DNA of 28,647 nucleotides from JACKOD01 sp041591635 (GCA_041591635.1 JBFHRO010000013.1:1-28647), one strand, 5' to 3'; counted from the stretch's first letter, positions 14,710-23,549 are shown. Numbers and translations are program-made. Notes: generated by a model from the letters alone, not told the origin.

Positions 14710-16641
14710 GTGGTCAAAGCAAGAACCATCAAGGATCCGGCCCGCGAAAAACGGATCTTCTTTGCCCGGGCCATGGTGGCACTGGTGATCGTCCTGGTGC
14801 TGCTGGGGGCTTTGGTCGCGCGCCTGTATTATCTTCAGATTGTCAGCTATCAGCACTTTCAGACGCTCTCGGACAAAAACCGCATGCAATTGCAGTCGGT
14901 GCCGCCTACCCGGGGGCTGATTTATGACCGTAACGGAGTCTTGCTGGCGGACAATCGACCCGTATTCAGCCTGAATCTGGTCAAAGAGCGTGTCGAGGAC
15001 ATGAATGGCACGCTCGAACGCTTGAAATCGCTGGTTGAAGTCGATGATGACGATATTGCGCGTTTCAAGCGCCGGCTGCGCGGCCCAAGGCGTCCGTATG
15101 AGGCCCAGAGCCTGAAGTCACGCTTGAATGAAGAAGAAATCGCCCGCCTGGCAGTACACAGGCATGAACTCCCCGGCGTGGAAGTGGAGGCCGAGCTGGT
15201 ACGCCACTACCCCTCTGGCGAGACCATGTCGCATGTATTGGGCTACGTGGGACGGATCAATGAGCGTGAACTCAAGACACTTGATCCTGTGGATTACGCC
15301 GGCACCAACTATATCGGCAAGTTAGGGCTGGAGCAGTTCTACGAGGAAACCCTGCATGGCCGTGTGGGCTATCAGACGGTAGAAACCAATGCACGGGGCC
15401 GGGTGTTGCGGGTGCTTGACCGTGTGGATCCGGCGCCGGGACGGGATTTGCGACTCAATCTTGATCTGCGTATGCAGCAACGTGCCATAGACGTTATGGC
15501 CGGACGTCGAGGCGCCATCGTTGCCATTGAGCCGGCGACCGGCGGTATTCTGGCGCTGATCAGCACGCCCGGGTTTGATCCCAATCTTTTTGTTACCGGC
15601 ATTGATCACAAAAGCTATGCCGCGTTGCGTGACTCCCCCGATGCCCCCCTGTTCAATCGGGCGTTGCGTGGCCAGTATCCTCCGGGTTCCACCATCAAGC
15701 CCATGGTTGCGCTGGCGGGCCTTGAGGTGGGGGCCATCACCCTGCAAAGCTATATCTGGGATCCCGGCTGGTATCAGCTCAAGGGAGACAGCCGCTTCTA
15801 CCGTGACTGGAAGCGTACCGGGCACGGGAAAGTCAATTTTCATGAAGCCATTGCCCAATCCTGTGATACCTATTTTTATGATCTGGCCAATCGCATGGGG
15901 GTCGACAAGCTGGCGCCCTTTATGGCGCAGTTCGGCTTTGGCCAGTCCACTGCACGGGATATCAACGAAGATCGCCACGGTATTTTGCCGTCACGGGAGT
16001 GGAAGCGTAACGCCAGGCGCCAGGCCTGGTATCCGGGAGACTCGCTGAACATGGGCATTGGTCAGGGATACACACTCACGACCCCATTGCAACTGGCAAC
16101 CGCCACGGCGATTCTCGCCAACCGCGGTCGCTGGGTTCAGCCCTCCCTGCTGCGTGAAATCGGTCCGGGTGAAGGTGAAGTGCCGGCACGGGCGGCCGAT
16201 GTGTTGGCGGATATCCCGTTGAAAAACCCGGATAACTGGGAGCGAGCCGTGGATGCCATGGTGGCGGTCATGCATGGTCGCACCGGTACGGCGCGTGAAA
16301 GCGGCAAAAAATCCCCCTACCGTATGGCTGGCAAAACCGGCACCGCACAGGTGGTAGCTATCAAACAGGGGGAGAAATACGATGCCTCCAAGCTTGATGA
16401 GCGGCACCGTGATCATGCCTTGTTTATCGGTTTTGCCCCGGCGGAAAACCCGCAGATCGCCGTTGCCGTACTGGTCGAAAACGGAGGGGGGGGCAGTTCG
16501 GCGGCCGCACCGGCGGCGCGAGCCATGTTTGATGCCTGGCTGCTGGAGTTTTCGCCCAACGTGCCACAAAACCTGAAAGATTTCGCAGTGCCGCTTTCGA
16601 CAACGCAGTCAGCGAGTGAGCCTCAAAGAGGGATGCTATGA
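14710..16641 (+). CDS. mrdA: Penicillin-binding protein 2 (elongation transpeptidase)
   Basis: PBP2 crosslinks peptidoglycan in the rod-elongation complex with RodA. The 643-residue protein has a short cytoplasmic tail, one membrane anchor (about 20-42), a non-catalytic dimerisation part beginning PPTRGLIYDRNG, and a transpeptidase domain with Ser327 in GSTIKP, an SCD variant of the SxN motif in QSCDTYFYDLA, and Lys542 in AGKTGTAQ. E. coli numbering is close (Ser330). I chose the GTG at 14710: AGGA lies eight bases upstream. A TTG at 14683, directly after the rlmH stop, extends the frame by nine codons but has no ribosome site. Its stop overlaps the rodA start by four bases (ATGA). A run of eight G bases (16486-16493) lies near the 3' end. 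Confidence 0.97.
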   Translation: MVKARTIKDPAREKRIFFARAMVALVIVLVLLGALVARLYYLQIVSYQHFQTLSDKNRMQLQSVPPTRGLIYDRNGVLLADNRPVFSLNLVKERVEDMNGTLERLKSLVEVDDDDIARFKRRLRGPRRPYEAQSLKSRLNEEEIARLAVHRHELPGVEVEAELVRHYPSGETMSHVLGYVGRINERELKTLDPVDYAGTNYIGKLGLEQFYEETLHGRVGYQTVETNARGRVLRVLDRVDPAPGRDLRLNLDLRMQQRAIDVMAGRRGAIVAIEPATGGILALISTPGFDPNLFVTGIDHKSYAALRDSPDAPLFNRALRGQYPPGSTIKPMVALAGLEVGAITLQSYIWDPGWYQLKGDSRFYRDWKRTGHGKVNFHEAIAQSCDTYFYDLANRMGVDKLAPFMAQFGFGQSTARDINEDRHGILPSREWKRNARRQAWYPGDSLNMGIGQGYTLTTPLQLATATAILANRGRWVQPSLLREIGPGEGEVPARAADVLADIPLKNPDNWERAVDAMVAVMHGRTGTARESGKKSPYRMAGKTGTAQVVAIKQGEKYDASKLDERHRDHALFIGFAPAENPQIAVAVLVENGGGGSSAAAPAARAMFDAWLLEFSPNVPQNLKDFAVPLSTTQSASEPQRGML

Positions 16642-17786
16642 GTGGTGGTGATTTTCTGCGTCAGTTACCCGATGCATCCCGGCATTTTCAAAAGCGCCGT
16701 GGACTCATGTATCGCCTGCATATTGATCCGGTATTGTTGGTGCTTCTGCTGCTGTTGTCGGGGGGTGGCCTGTTCATTCTCTACAGCGGAAGCGGTGAAA
16801 GCGAGCAGGATGTGATCCGTCAGGCCATCAGGCTGGGGCTTGCCTTTGGCGTGATGCTGGTATTTGCCCAACTCGACCCCTCGGTATACCGGCGGTGGGC
16901 GCCCTGGCTGTTCTTGATTGGGACGCTGGCGCTGGTGGCTGTTCTCGTTATGGGAACCGGCGCCAAGGGTGCGCAACGCTGGCTGGAATTGCCGGGCCTG
17001 CCGCGCTTTCAGCCGTCGGAGTTCATGAAGCTGGCCGTGCCCATGATGGTGGCCTGGTACCTGTCGGAGCGGCTGTTGCCTCCGAGCATTAAACACATTC
17101 TTGGTGCCATGGCGATCATAGGGATTCCCACGGTATTAATACTCAAACAGCCTGATTTGGGAACTTCGCTTCTGATTGCAGCATCGGGGATTTTTGTGCT
17201 GTTTTTTGCAGGTATCAGCTGGAAACTCATCGGCTCTCTGGCGGCTCTGGTGGCGGGCTTTGCCCCGGTCATGTGGTTTTTCGTGATGCGCGAATACCAA
17301 AAACAGCGGGTTATCACGTTACTGGATCCTGAGGCCGATCCGCTGGGAAGTGGCTGGAACATTATTCAGTCCAAGATTGCCATTGGCTCGGGTGGTTTGT
17401 CGGGCAAGGGGTGGCTGCTGGGTACCCAGTCCCAGCTCGATTTTCTGCCTGAAAGCCACACCGACTTCATTATTGCGGTACTGGCCGAGGAGTTTGGCTT
17501 TGTGGGGGTTATGGTGCTGTTGGCCCTGTACTTGCTGGTGCTGGGGCGCGGGCTCTACATTGCCGTGAACGCCCCCGATTCCTTCAGTCGGATTCTTGCG
17601 GGGAGCCTGACCATGACGTTCTTTGTTTACATTTTTGTTAATATCGGGATGGTCAGTGGCATTTTGCCCATAGTTGGAGTACCGTTGCCTCTCGTGAGTT
17701 ACGGGGGCACATCAATCGTGACTTTGCTGGCGTCCTTTGGTGTGCTCATGTCAATTCATACCCATCGCAAGATGCTGGAGCGCTGA
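16638..17786 (+). CDS. mrdB: Rod-shape SEDS glycosyltransferase RodA
   Basis: RodA polymerises lipid II into glycan strands and works as a pair with PBP2 in the inner membrane. The 382-residue protein has about ten hydrophobic segments. It shows SEDS signatures: PSEFMKLAVPMMVAWYLS, LKQPDLGTSLLIAASG, QSKIAIGSGGLSGKGWLLGT, FLPESHTDFIIAVLAEEFGF, and the ending VGVPLPLVSYGGTS. The N terminus is somewhat long; a second ATG lies 23 codons in (LMYRLHIDP), and the family start may be there. The first ATG overlaps the mrdA stop, indicating translational coupling. mltB begins about 100 bases downstream. Confidence 0.97.
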   Translation: MSGGDFLRQLPDASRHFQKRRGLMYRLHIDPVLLVLLLLLSGGGLFILYSGSGESEQDVIRQAIRLGLAFGVMLVFAQLDPSVYRRWAPWLFLIGTLALVAVLVMGTGAKGAQRWLELPGLPRFQPSEFMKLAVPMMVAWYLSERLLPPSIKHILGAMAIIGIPTVLILKQPDLGTSLLIAASGIFVLFFAGISWKLIGSLAALVAGFAPVMWFFVMREYQKQRVITLLDPEADPLGSGWNIIQSKIAIGSGGLSGKGWLLGTQSQLDFLPESHTDFIIAVLAEEFGFVGVMVLLALYLLVLGRGLYIAVNAPDSFSRILAGSLTMTFFVYIFVNIGMVSGILPIVGVPLPLVSYGGTSIVTLLASFGVLMSIHTHRKMLER

Positions 17787-17888
17787 TGCGCATCGGCGCA
17801 ACTCCGGTTGTGCATGTGCTGTACGCGTCTCTGGCTAGCCTTCCGTTTGCTTGAACCTTCCCGTGGCCAGCCAAGGAAAACAAACAGC

Positions 17889-18986
17889 ATGATGCCTAGT
17901 GTTGATGTGTTTGGTAATTTTTTTGCAAAAATCGTTTCGGTCCCCCTCCGGTATTTCCTGGCCTGTTGTCTGTTGGCCGGCCTGCCAGTTTCACTCAGCG
18001 CCAGCTATCTCGAGCATGAAGATGCCCGGCTTTTCATGCAGGAAATGGTGAGCAAGCATCAATACGATGCCCAGGCACTGCAGCACTACTTGGGGGCAGC
18101 ACAGTCGCAAGAGAGCATTCTCAAGGCCATCGCACGCCCGGCTGAGAAGCGTTTGGAGTGGCATGAATACCGCCGGTTGTTTATCAATGCCAGCCGGGTT
18201 GAAAAAGGGATCGAGTTTGTTGGCAAGTACGACAGCGAATTGCGCCGGGCGGAAGCGACTTATGGGGTTGATCGTCATGTGATTGCCGCCATTATTGGCG
18301 TGGAAACCAGCTATGGAAAAAACAAGGGCAGTTACCGGGTGATTGATGCCCTTGCCACCCTGGCGTTTGACTATCCGCCACGCCGGGAGTTTTTTCGCAG
18401 TGAGCTTGAGCACTACCTGTTGATGGTGCGGGAGCAAAAATTTGATGGGCTCGAGGTGAAGGGGTCTTACGCCGGGGCCATGGGCTATGGGCAGTTTATG
18501 CCCAGCAGCTATCGCCATTACGCGGTGGATTTCACCAGTGACGGTGTGGCCGATTTGTTAAACAACCCGGTGGACGCTATTGGCAGCGTGGCGAATTACT
18601 TGCGTCAGCACCGTTGGGAGCCCGGCGGTGCCGTTGTTGAACGGGCGCAGATAGGCGATGTTGCCGCTGTCACACCATTTATCTATACCGATCTCAAGCC
18701 AGCCAATACACTGGCCGAACTGCGCAAACACAGCGTGCAGCTTGCCGATTCCGCGCTGGCCGGCAAGATCAAAGACGATGATAAGGCCAAATTACTGCGG
18801 CTTGAGGGTGACGCGGGGACCGAGTACTGGATTGCACTGAGCAACTTTTATGTGATTACCAGATACAATCACAGTAGTCTTTATGCGATGGCAGTGTGGC
18901 AGCTTGCAACGGAACTTGCCAATGCTACCCGATCGTCTGCAAACGCGGCGCCACAGGCTGGCGGCCCGGCTCAGAAAACGCCGTAA
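17889..18986 (+). CDS. mltB: Membrane-bound-type lytic murein transglycosylase B
   Basis: This periplasmic enzyme cleaves the glycan strand of peptidoglycan, leaving 1,6-anhydro-muramic ends, and makes room for new insertion. The 365-residue product has an N-terminal signal sequence (hydrophobic stretch around 18-36, probable cleavage near LSASY), and lacks a clear lipobox, so a soluble form like pseudomonad SltB1 is likely. The family-3 core is clear: catalytic Glu139 in IIGVETSYGKNKG, then DYPPRREFFRSELEHYLL and GSYAGAMGYGQFMPSSY, and the later NNPVDAIGSVANYL. AAGGA precedes the ATG at 17889 by 11 bases; a second ATG follows directly. The frame could extend upstream to 17808, but that part lacks signal-peptide form. 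Confidence 0.95.
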   Translation: MMPSVDVFGNFFAKIVSVPLRYFLACCLLAGLPVSLSASYLEHEDARLFMQEMVSKHQYDAQALQHYLGAAQSQESILKAIARPAEKRLEWHEYRRLFINASRVEKGIEFVGKYDSELRRAEATYGVDRHVIAAIIGVETSYGKNKGSYRVIDALATLAFDYPPRREFFRSELEHYLLMVREQKFDGLEVKGSYAGAMGYGQFMPSSYRHYAVDFTSDGVADLLNNPVDAIGSVANYLRQHRWEPGGAVVERAQIGDVAAVTPFIYTDLKPANTLAELRKHSVQLADSALAGKIKDDDKAKLLRLEGDAGTEYWIALSNFYVITRYNHSSLYAMAVWQLATELANATRSSANAAPQAGGPAQKTP

Positions 18987-19015
18987 TCCTACTGTATTGG
19001 GGGTAGCAGAGATCA

Positions 19016-19990
19016 ATGATAGTGCCTCGTTTTGTCTGGTTGATCTTGTTGCCATTATCGGTTGGCTTGCTGGTCAGCGGCTGCAGCTCGGTTGGTGTTA
19101 CGCCTCCGTCACGCTATGCCATGTCGAAAGATGCGGGGCCTGATGGCCACTTCGATGCAGAATCCCTGCCGGACCCCGTGCCGCGCTATGAAGCTCGCAG
19201 TCGCTCGGGTAATAAATCGCCCTATGTTGTCTGGGGCAAGACTTACCACATTATGCCGTCGGCCTCGGGGTACACACAGACCGGTATCGCTTCCTGGTAT
19301 GGTGCCAAGTTTCACGGCTATGACACGGCCAGCGGCGAGCCCTACGACATGTATGCCTTGACGGCAGCCCATAAGTCACTGCCCTTGCCGACCTGGGTGC
19401 GAGTGACCAATCTGGATAACGGCCGCACAACGGTGGTGAAAGTGAACGATCGCGGCCCCTTTCATGATGGCCGCATTATCGATTTGTCGTACGCTGCGGC
19501 TATGAAGCTGGGCTATGCCGGCAAGGGAACCGCCAGGGTGTCGGTCGAAGCGATCGAGGTTGCACCACCCACGGCACTGGCGGGTTCGCCTGCGGCGCGA
19601 GGAACCCCGGTGTCTGGATCTGCGAATCCCGAATTGGTCGTTCAAAGCACTGATCTGTCGCCCGGTCATGCCTATTTCATCCAGGCGGGCGCTTTTGCCC
19701 AGCGCGAATCGGCGGATCGGCTGGTGGCGCGTTTAAGTGCCCAGGGAATTCAACCCAAAGCCTTTGTGCACAACCTGCCCGAGCAAGGCAAGACTGCCCA
19801 GCGGGTGCGCCTGGGGCCGTACTATTCGAAAAGTCTCGCCGATAGCGAACAACAAAAACTCCAGAAGATGGGGATCAAGTCGGCCATTGTAATTATGCGG
19901 CCAGTAGTGGCCGAGACGCAGACGCCTTCATCACCATCAAACAACGCGCCCACAAGACAGAAGGGCCAAGAGCCTGGCCTTGCGGGGTGA
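19016..19990 (+). CDS. rlpA: Septal ring lipoprotein RlpA (DPBB and SPOR domains)
   Basis: RlpA is an outer-membrane lipoprotein; in P. aeruginosa it is a lytic transglycosylase acting on denuded glycan at the division site. The 324-residue product has a lipobox (LLVSGC, Cys23), a double-psi beta-barrel at about 85-180 with TGIASWYGAKFHGYDTASGE, VRVTNLDNGR and VNDRGPFHDGRIIDLSYAAA, a linker rich in Pro, Ala and Gly, and a SPOR domain at about 215-292 (YFIQAGAFAQRESADRLVARL). Glutamate and aspartate candidates for catalysis lie in GE and DRGPF. The ATG at 19016 has only a weak AGAG upstream. It follows mltB after 29 bases, so it is probably co-transcribed. Confidence 0.95.
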   Translation: MIVPRFVWLILLPLSVGLLVSGCSSVGVTPPSRYAMSKDAGPDGHFDAESLPDPVPRYEARSRSGNKSPYVVWGKTYHIMPSASGYTQTGIASWYGAKFHGYDTASGEPYDMYALTAAHKSLPLPTWVRVTNLDNGRTTVVKVNDRGPFHDGRIIDLSYAAAMKLGYAGKGTARVSVEAIEVAPPTALAGSPAARGTPVSGSANPELVVQSTDLSPGHAYFIQAGAFAQRESADRLVARLSAQGIQPKAFVHNLPEQGKTAQRVRLGPYYSKSLADSEQQKLQKMGIKSAIVIMRPVVAETQTPSSPSNNAPTRQKGQEPGLAG

Positions 19991-20078
19991 ATCCCCGGTC
20001 GCAATCGGGTAGGATAGGAGCCCTTGCTTCTCAGGATGAGAGTCGCATTCAAAGTCAATTGTCATCAGGATTAACACT

Positions 20079-21245
20079 ATGCACTTCGGAAAAGTGATTC
20101 GCTTTTTCTGGCTGGCACTGCTTGCCTGTATCTTTACTTCAGCTCATGCGCAACCAGAAATCGCACTGATCCCCTCTGCACCACAAATTGCGGCCAAGTC
20201 TTTCATACTCATGGATGCCGATAGCGGCAGTGTGATTCTTGAAGGCAATGCCAACCAGCGCTTGCCTCCTGCCAGTCTTACCAAGATGATGACCGCCTAT
20301 ATTGTCGAATACGAAATGGCGCGGGGAAATATCAAGGAAGCGGATGAGGTGCTGGTCAGTGTCAACGCCTGGCGCACCGGCGGATCCAAGATGTTTATCC
20401 GGGAAGGCAATCGGGTGCCGCTAAGTGATCTCTTAAAAGGTGTCATCATCCAGTCGGGCAATGATGCCAGTATTGCGCTGGCCGAGCACATTGCCGGCGG
20501 CGAGCGGGCGTTTGCCGATATCATGAATCAGCATTCGCAGTTACTGGGGATGACCAATACCCACTTTGTCAATGCCACCGGCATGCCGGCAGCAGAGCAT
20601 CTGACCACGGCCCGCGATCTGGCCCTGCTGGCGCAGGCGATTATTCGTGATTATCCCGATCAGTACGCCATGTATTCGGAAAAATACTTTACCTATAACA
20701 ACATCCGCCAGCCCAACCGTAACTTGCTGCTGTGGCGCGACAAGTCGGTGGATGGACTGAAAACAGGGCACACCGAAGAAGCGGGCTATTGCCTTGTGGC
20801 TTCCGCCAAACGCGATGGCATGCGCCTGATCAGCGTCGTTATGGGAACGGTCAGCGAGGAAGCGCGGGCCAAGGAAACCCAAAAGCTGTTGAATTACGGA
20901 TTTCGTTTCTACGAAACCCACAAATTATATGATGCTGGCCAGTCATTGATGGATGCCAAGGTTTGGCTGGGATCCCGTGACAAAGCCAATCTCGGTGCTG
21001 CCCGAGATGTGGTGGTGACCGTTCCTCGTGGCCAGAAAGACAAACTCGAAGCCGTCCTGGATGTATCGCGGGTAATCAAGGCGCCCTTGAGTGCCGGCCA
21101 GGAGCTTGGACGAATCAAGGTGACCCTGGCGGGCGAGCCGGTGTTGGATCAGCCATTGATTGCGCTGGAAGACGTGGAGGAAGGCGGTTTTTTCAAACGG
21201 CTTTGGGATATGATCAAGCTGTTTTTTGTGAATCTTTTTTCCTGA
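20079..21245 (+). CDS. dacA: D-alanyl-D-alanine carboxypeptidase (PBP5 family)
   Basis: PBP5 trims the terminal D-alanine from peptidoglycan stem peptides and so limits crosslinking. The 388-residue precursor has a signal peptide ending AHA-Q, the three active-site motifs (Ser66-Lys69 in SLTK, Ser126 in SGN, Lys228 in KTG), a C-terminal beta-rich domain, and a C-terminal amphipathic helix (GFFKRLWDMIKLFFVNLF) that anchors the protein to the outer face of the inner membrane. The usual length is 386-403. The ATG at 20079 has AGGA upstream. The gene is 88 bases after rlpA, where a separate promoter could sit but none is clear. A 16-base tandem duplication includes its stop codon, and a strong hairpin follows at 21289. 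Confidence 0.97.
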   Translation: MHFGKVIRFFWLALLACIFTSAHAQPEIALIPSAPQIAAKSFILMDADSGSVILEGNANQRLPPASLTKMMTAYIVEYEMARGNIKEADEVLVSVNAWRTGGSKMFIREGNRVPLSDLLKGVIIQSGNDASIALAEHIAGGERAFADIMNQHSQLLGMTNTHFVNATGMPAAEHLTTARDLALLAQAIIRDYPDQYAMYSEKYFTYNNIRQPNRNLLLWRDKSVDGLKTGHTEEAGYCLVASAKRDGMRLISVVMGTVSEEARAKETQKLLNYGFRFYETHKLYDAGQSLMDAKVWLGSRDKANLGAARDVVVTVPRGQKDKLEAVLDVSRVIKAPLSAGQELGRIKVTLAGEPVLDQPLIALEDVEEGGFFKRLWDMIKLFFVNLFS

Positions 21246-21266
21246 GGCGATTTTTTCCTGAGGTCA
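21235..21266 (+). repeat. 16-bp tandem duplication at the dacA stop codon
   Basis: TTTTTTCCTGAGG occurs at 21235-21247 and again at 21251-21263; the 16-base units match at 14 positions. The first copy contains the dacA stop codon. A slipped-strand duplication is the simplest explanation; its effect on the protein is nil. Confidence 0.7.
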
Positions 21267-21288
21267 TGACGCAACACGGTTTTCATTT

Positions 21289-21320
21289 CGCACAAAGCCC
21301 CTGTCAAGGGGCTTTGTGCG
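21289..21320 (+). terminator. Hairpin terminator candidate after dacA
   Basis: CGCACAAAGCCCC and GGGGCTTTGTGCG form a perfect 13-bp stem with a six-base loop, 43 bases past the dacA stop. No T-run follows, so it is not a textbook intrinsic terminator, but its strength and place suggest it separates the wall genes from the ybeD-lipB-lipA group. Confidence 0.6.
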
Positions 21321-21463
21321 TTCAGGCGGGAGGTGTTATTGCCGACCGGGCTCACGCTGGCCGGGTTACCCGAAAAAAGCAGGCATGGTATCCTATGCGC
21401 TTCAGGCATATTGAATTGCTGATCTGATCAATCGCCACCAGGTCTAGTAGCGGAAGTAAGCTT

Positions 21464-21733
21464 ATGAGTGAGCAACAAGCCCCTAAAATCGAATTTCCCT
21501 GTCTGTATCCCATCAAGGTGATAGGTAATGCGGCACCGGATTTCAAGGATTTTGTGATTCGGGTAGTCAAGGTGCATGCACCGGATCTGGATGTGACGCT
21601 GGTAAAGCTCAATGCCAGTCGTAATGCCCGTTTTCTGTCGGTCAACCTGACCATCCTGGCGCAGGGAGAGCCCCAGTTGGTGGCAATTTTCGAGGAACTC
21701 AAGGCCAGTGGCCGGGTTCACATGGTGATGTGA
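21464..21733 (+). CDS. ybeD: YbeD/DUF493 family protein
   Basis: This small cytosolic protein of 89 residues has a ferredoxin-like fold in the E. coli homologue and a regulatory role suspected but not shown. The family core is clear: FPCLYPIKVIGNA near the start and the ending SGRVHMVM; E. coli YbeD has 87 residues. The ribosome site GGAAG lies a few bases before the ATG. TATCCT preceded by TGG at 21386-21394 is a possible extended -10 for its own promoter, with TTACCC 17 bases upstream, a weak match. Its stop overlaps the lipB start (GTGA), so it is coupled to lipoate synthesis, as in many gammaproteobacteria. Confidence 0.93.
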   Translation: MSEQQAPKIEFPCLYPIKVIGNAAPDFKDFVIRVVKVHAPDLDVTLVKLNASRNARFLSVNLTILAQGEPQLVAIFEELKASGRVHMVM

Positions 21734-22407
21734 CAGTAACCATGCCCACTCCTTCCCTGCCGCTCGTGGTTCGATCTTTGGGGTGCATGCCCTATGCGCC
21801 GGTGTGGAACGCCATGCAGCGCTTCACCAATACACGCACCGAGCACAGTGGTGACGAGTTGTGGCTGCTTGAACACGAGCCTGTCTTTACCCTGGGCCAG
21901 GCGGGAAAGCCTGAGCATCTTCTGGCCCCCGGGGATATTCCGGTGGTGCCGGTGGATCGGGGCGGGCAGGTTACCTACCACGGACCGGGGCAACTGGTTG
22001 GCTACCTGCTCTTTGATATTGGCCGCATGGGAATGGGGAGCCGGGAAATGGTGACCCGCATTGAACGTGCCCTGGTCGGCTTACTGGCGAGTTATGGTGT
22101 GGTTGCCGCCGCCCGCAGCGATGCGCCGGGAGTGTATGTTGGTGAGGCCAAAATCGCCTCTCTGGGATTGCGGATACGTAAGGGCCGCTCCTTTCACGGT
22201 CTGAGCCTGAACGTGGCGATGGATCTTGAGCCGTTTAATCGAATCAATCCCTGTGGTTATGCCGGTATGGCCATGACGCAGTTAAGCGCTTTTCACCCGG
22301 TTTCCACGGCACAGGTCATGCCACGGCTGACTGATTGCCTCCGGGCCGAGTTTCCATTTACCGCTGTTGAACATTGTTGCGGGCTTCCGGTCGAGGTAAA
22401 CACATGA
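21730..22407 (+). CDS. lipB: Octanoyl-ACP:protein N-octanoyltransferase
   Basis: LipB moves octanoate from acyl carrier protein to lipoyl domains of 2-oxoacid dehydrogenases and the glycine cleavage H protein, the first step of de novo lipoylation. The 225-residue protein has RGGQVTYHGPGQL, Lys141 in EAKIASLGLRI and Cys175 in NPCGYAGM, the catalytic dyad of the family. The start is a GTG overlapping the ybeD stop by four bases; an ATG at 21742 is an alternative with no better ribosome site. lipA overlaps its stop by four bases (ATGA). Confidence 0.96.
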   Translation: MTVTMPTPSLPLVVRSLGCMPYAPVWNAMQRFTNTRTEHSGDELWLLEHEPVFTLGQAGKPEHLLAPGDIPVVPVDRGGQVTYHGPGQLVGYLLFDIGRMGMGSREMVTRIERALVGLLASYGVVAAARSDAPGVYVGEAKIASLGLRIRKGRSFHGLSLNVAMDLEPFNRINPCGYAGMAMTQLSAFHPVSTAQVMPRLTDCLRAEFPFTAVEHCCGLPVEVNT

Positions 22408-23384
22408 GTTGTTCCGGTTCTGATGATAAGAAAACCCCGCCCCGGGTTGAGCAGGGCGTGAAACTGCGTGGTCACGACAAGGTGTCGCGGATTCCGGTGA
22501 AGGTGATCGCCACCGACGCCATGCCGCGCAAGCCCGACTGGATTCGGGTGCGGGTGCCGGCGTCGCCAAAGATTGATGCGATCAAAAAGAAACTGCGTTC
22601 GCACAAGTTGCATTCGGTGTGTGAAGAGGCGTCTTGCCCCAATCTGGGTGAATGTTTCAGTGCCGGTACGGCAACTTTCATGATCATGGGCGACATCTGT
22701 ACCCGCCGTTGCCCTTTTTGTGACGTTGCCCATGGCCGCCCCAATGCGCTGGACCCTGGCGAGCCCTTGCACATCGCTACTGCCATTGCCGATATGGGGT
22801 TGAAGTACGTGGTCATTACCTCGGTTGACCGGGATGATTTGCGTGATGGCGGGGCCCAACATTTTGCCGATTGCATTCGCGAAACCCGTCAGCTCAGTCC
22901 GCATATCGAAATCGAAGTGCTGGTACCGGATTTTCGCGGCCGCATGGAGGTGGCTTTGGATATCCTTGAGCGTACGCCTCCGGATGTTTTTAACCATAAT
23001 CTTGAAACGGTTCCCGGGTTGTATCTGAAAGTCCGGCCGGGCTCGGATTATCAGTGGTCACTAAAACTGTTGCAGGCCTACAAGCAGCGGGTACCCGAGG
23101 TGATGACCAAATCGGGATTGATGCTGGGTATTGGCGAGACCATCGAAGAGGTGGAGCAGGTCATGGCCGACTTGCGCCGGCACGAGGTAGACATGCTGAC
23201 GCTGGGGCAGTATCTGGCGCCGAGCAAGAGTCATTTGCCGGTCACGCGGTTTGTGGAGCCGGCGGAGTTCGAGAGACTGGCAACCCTGGGCTATGAACTG
23301 GGGTTCAAACATGTGGCCAGCGGGCCGCTGGTGCGTTCCTCCTACCATGCTGACAAACAGGCTCACGGTGAAAAGGTGCGCTAG
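22404..23384 (+). CDS. lipA: Lipoyl synthase
   Basis: LipA is a radical-SAM enzyme that inserts two sulfur atoms into the octanoyl chain, completing lipoate on its carrier protein. The 326-residue product has both cluster sets: Cys73, Cys78 and Cys84 (auxiliary cluster, CEEASCPNLGEC) and Cys99, Cys103, Cys106 (CTRRCPFC, radical-SAM cluster). GGAQHFADCI, HNLETVPGLY and the terminal PLVRSSYHA are also typical. The ATG at 22404 overlaps the lipB stop; the frame reaches 22374 through a TTG, which is less likely. No proper terminator was seen downstream: two weak hairpins lie between 23411 and 23452. Confidence 0.98.
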   Translation: MSCSGSDDKKTPPRVEQGVKLRGHDKVSRIPVKVIATDAMPRKPDWIRVRVPASPKIDAIKKKLRSHKLHSVCEEASCPNLGECFSAGTATFMIMGDICTRRCPFCDVAHGRPNALDPGEPLHIATAIADMGLKYVVITSVDRDDLRDGGAQHFADCIRETRQLSPHIEIEVLVPDFRGRMEVALDILERTPPDVFNHNLETVPGLYLKVRPGSDYQWSLKLLQAYKQRVPEVMTKSGLMLGIGETIEEVEQVMADLRRHEVDMLTLGQYLAPSKSHLPVTRFVEPAEFERLATLGYELGFKHVASGPLVRSSYHADKQAHGEKVR

Positions 23385-23406
23385 GCACCGGAGTAACAAG
23401 CGATCG

Positions 23407-23466
23407 ATGACGGGTAAAACCCGCATTAAACAAAAACCGCCGCAAGCGGCAGCAAGCAAGCGATAG
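23407..23466 (+). CDS. Doubtful 19-residue basic peptide
   Basis: An ATG opens a 19-codon frame reading MTGKTRIKQKPPQAAASKR in the gap between lipA and the ABC1 kinase gene. A GGAG is present but 13 bases upstream, too far for a good ribosome site. It resembles nothing I know and overlaps two small hairpins. It may be chance. Confidence 0.12.
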   Translation: MTGKTRIKQKPPQAAASKR

Positions 23467-23519
23467 TGGCAGTTCAGGGTACAACAGCGGGGGCCGTTGC
23501 CCGCAGCGGTGTGGCGGCA

Positions 23520-23530
23520 ATAATGATTAT
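23520..23530. promoter_or_regulatory. AT-rich palindrome upstream of the ABC1 kinase gene
   Basis: ATAAT-G-ATTAT is a perfect 5-1-5 palindrome in an AT-rich island of GC-rich DNA, 20 bases before the next start codon. It partly resembles the GATAAT units of a Fur box, but only about two hexamers fit, so a Fur site is weakly supported. Confidence 0.25.
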
Positions 23531-23549
23531 CACGATTGAGACAAACTGA

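Noticed and set aside
15322..15978. Minus-strand open frame (218 codons) inside mrdA
   Set aside because: PBP2 motifs are intact on the other strand; nothing in the antisense product looks like a protein family.
23429..23452. GC hairpin followed by T bases on the minus strand after lipA
   Set aside because: No minus-strand gene ends there, and the stem is short with a tiny loop.
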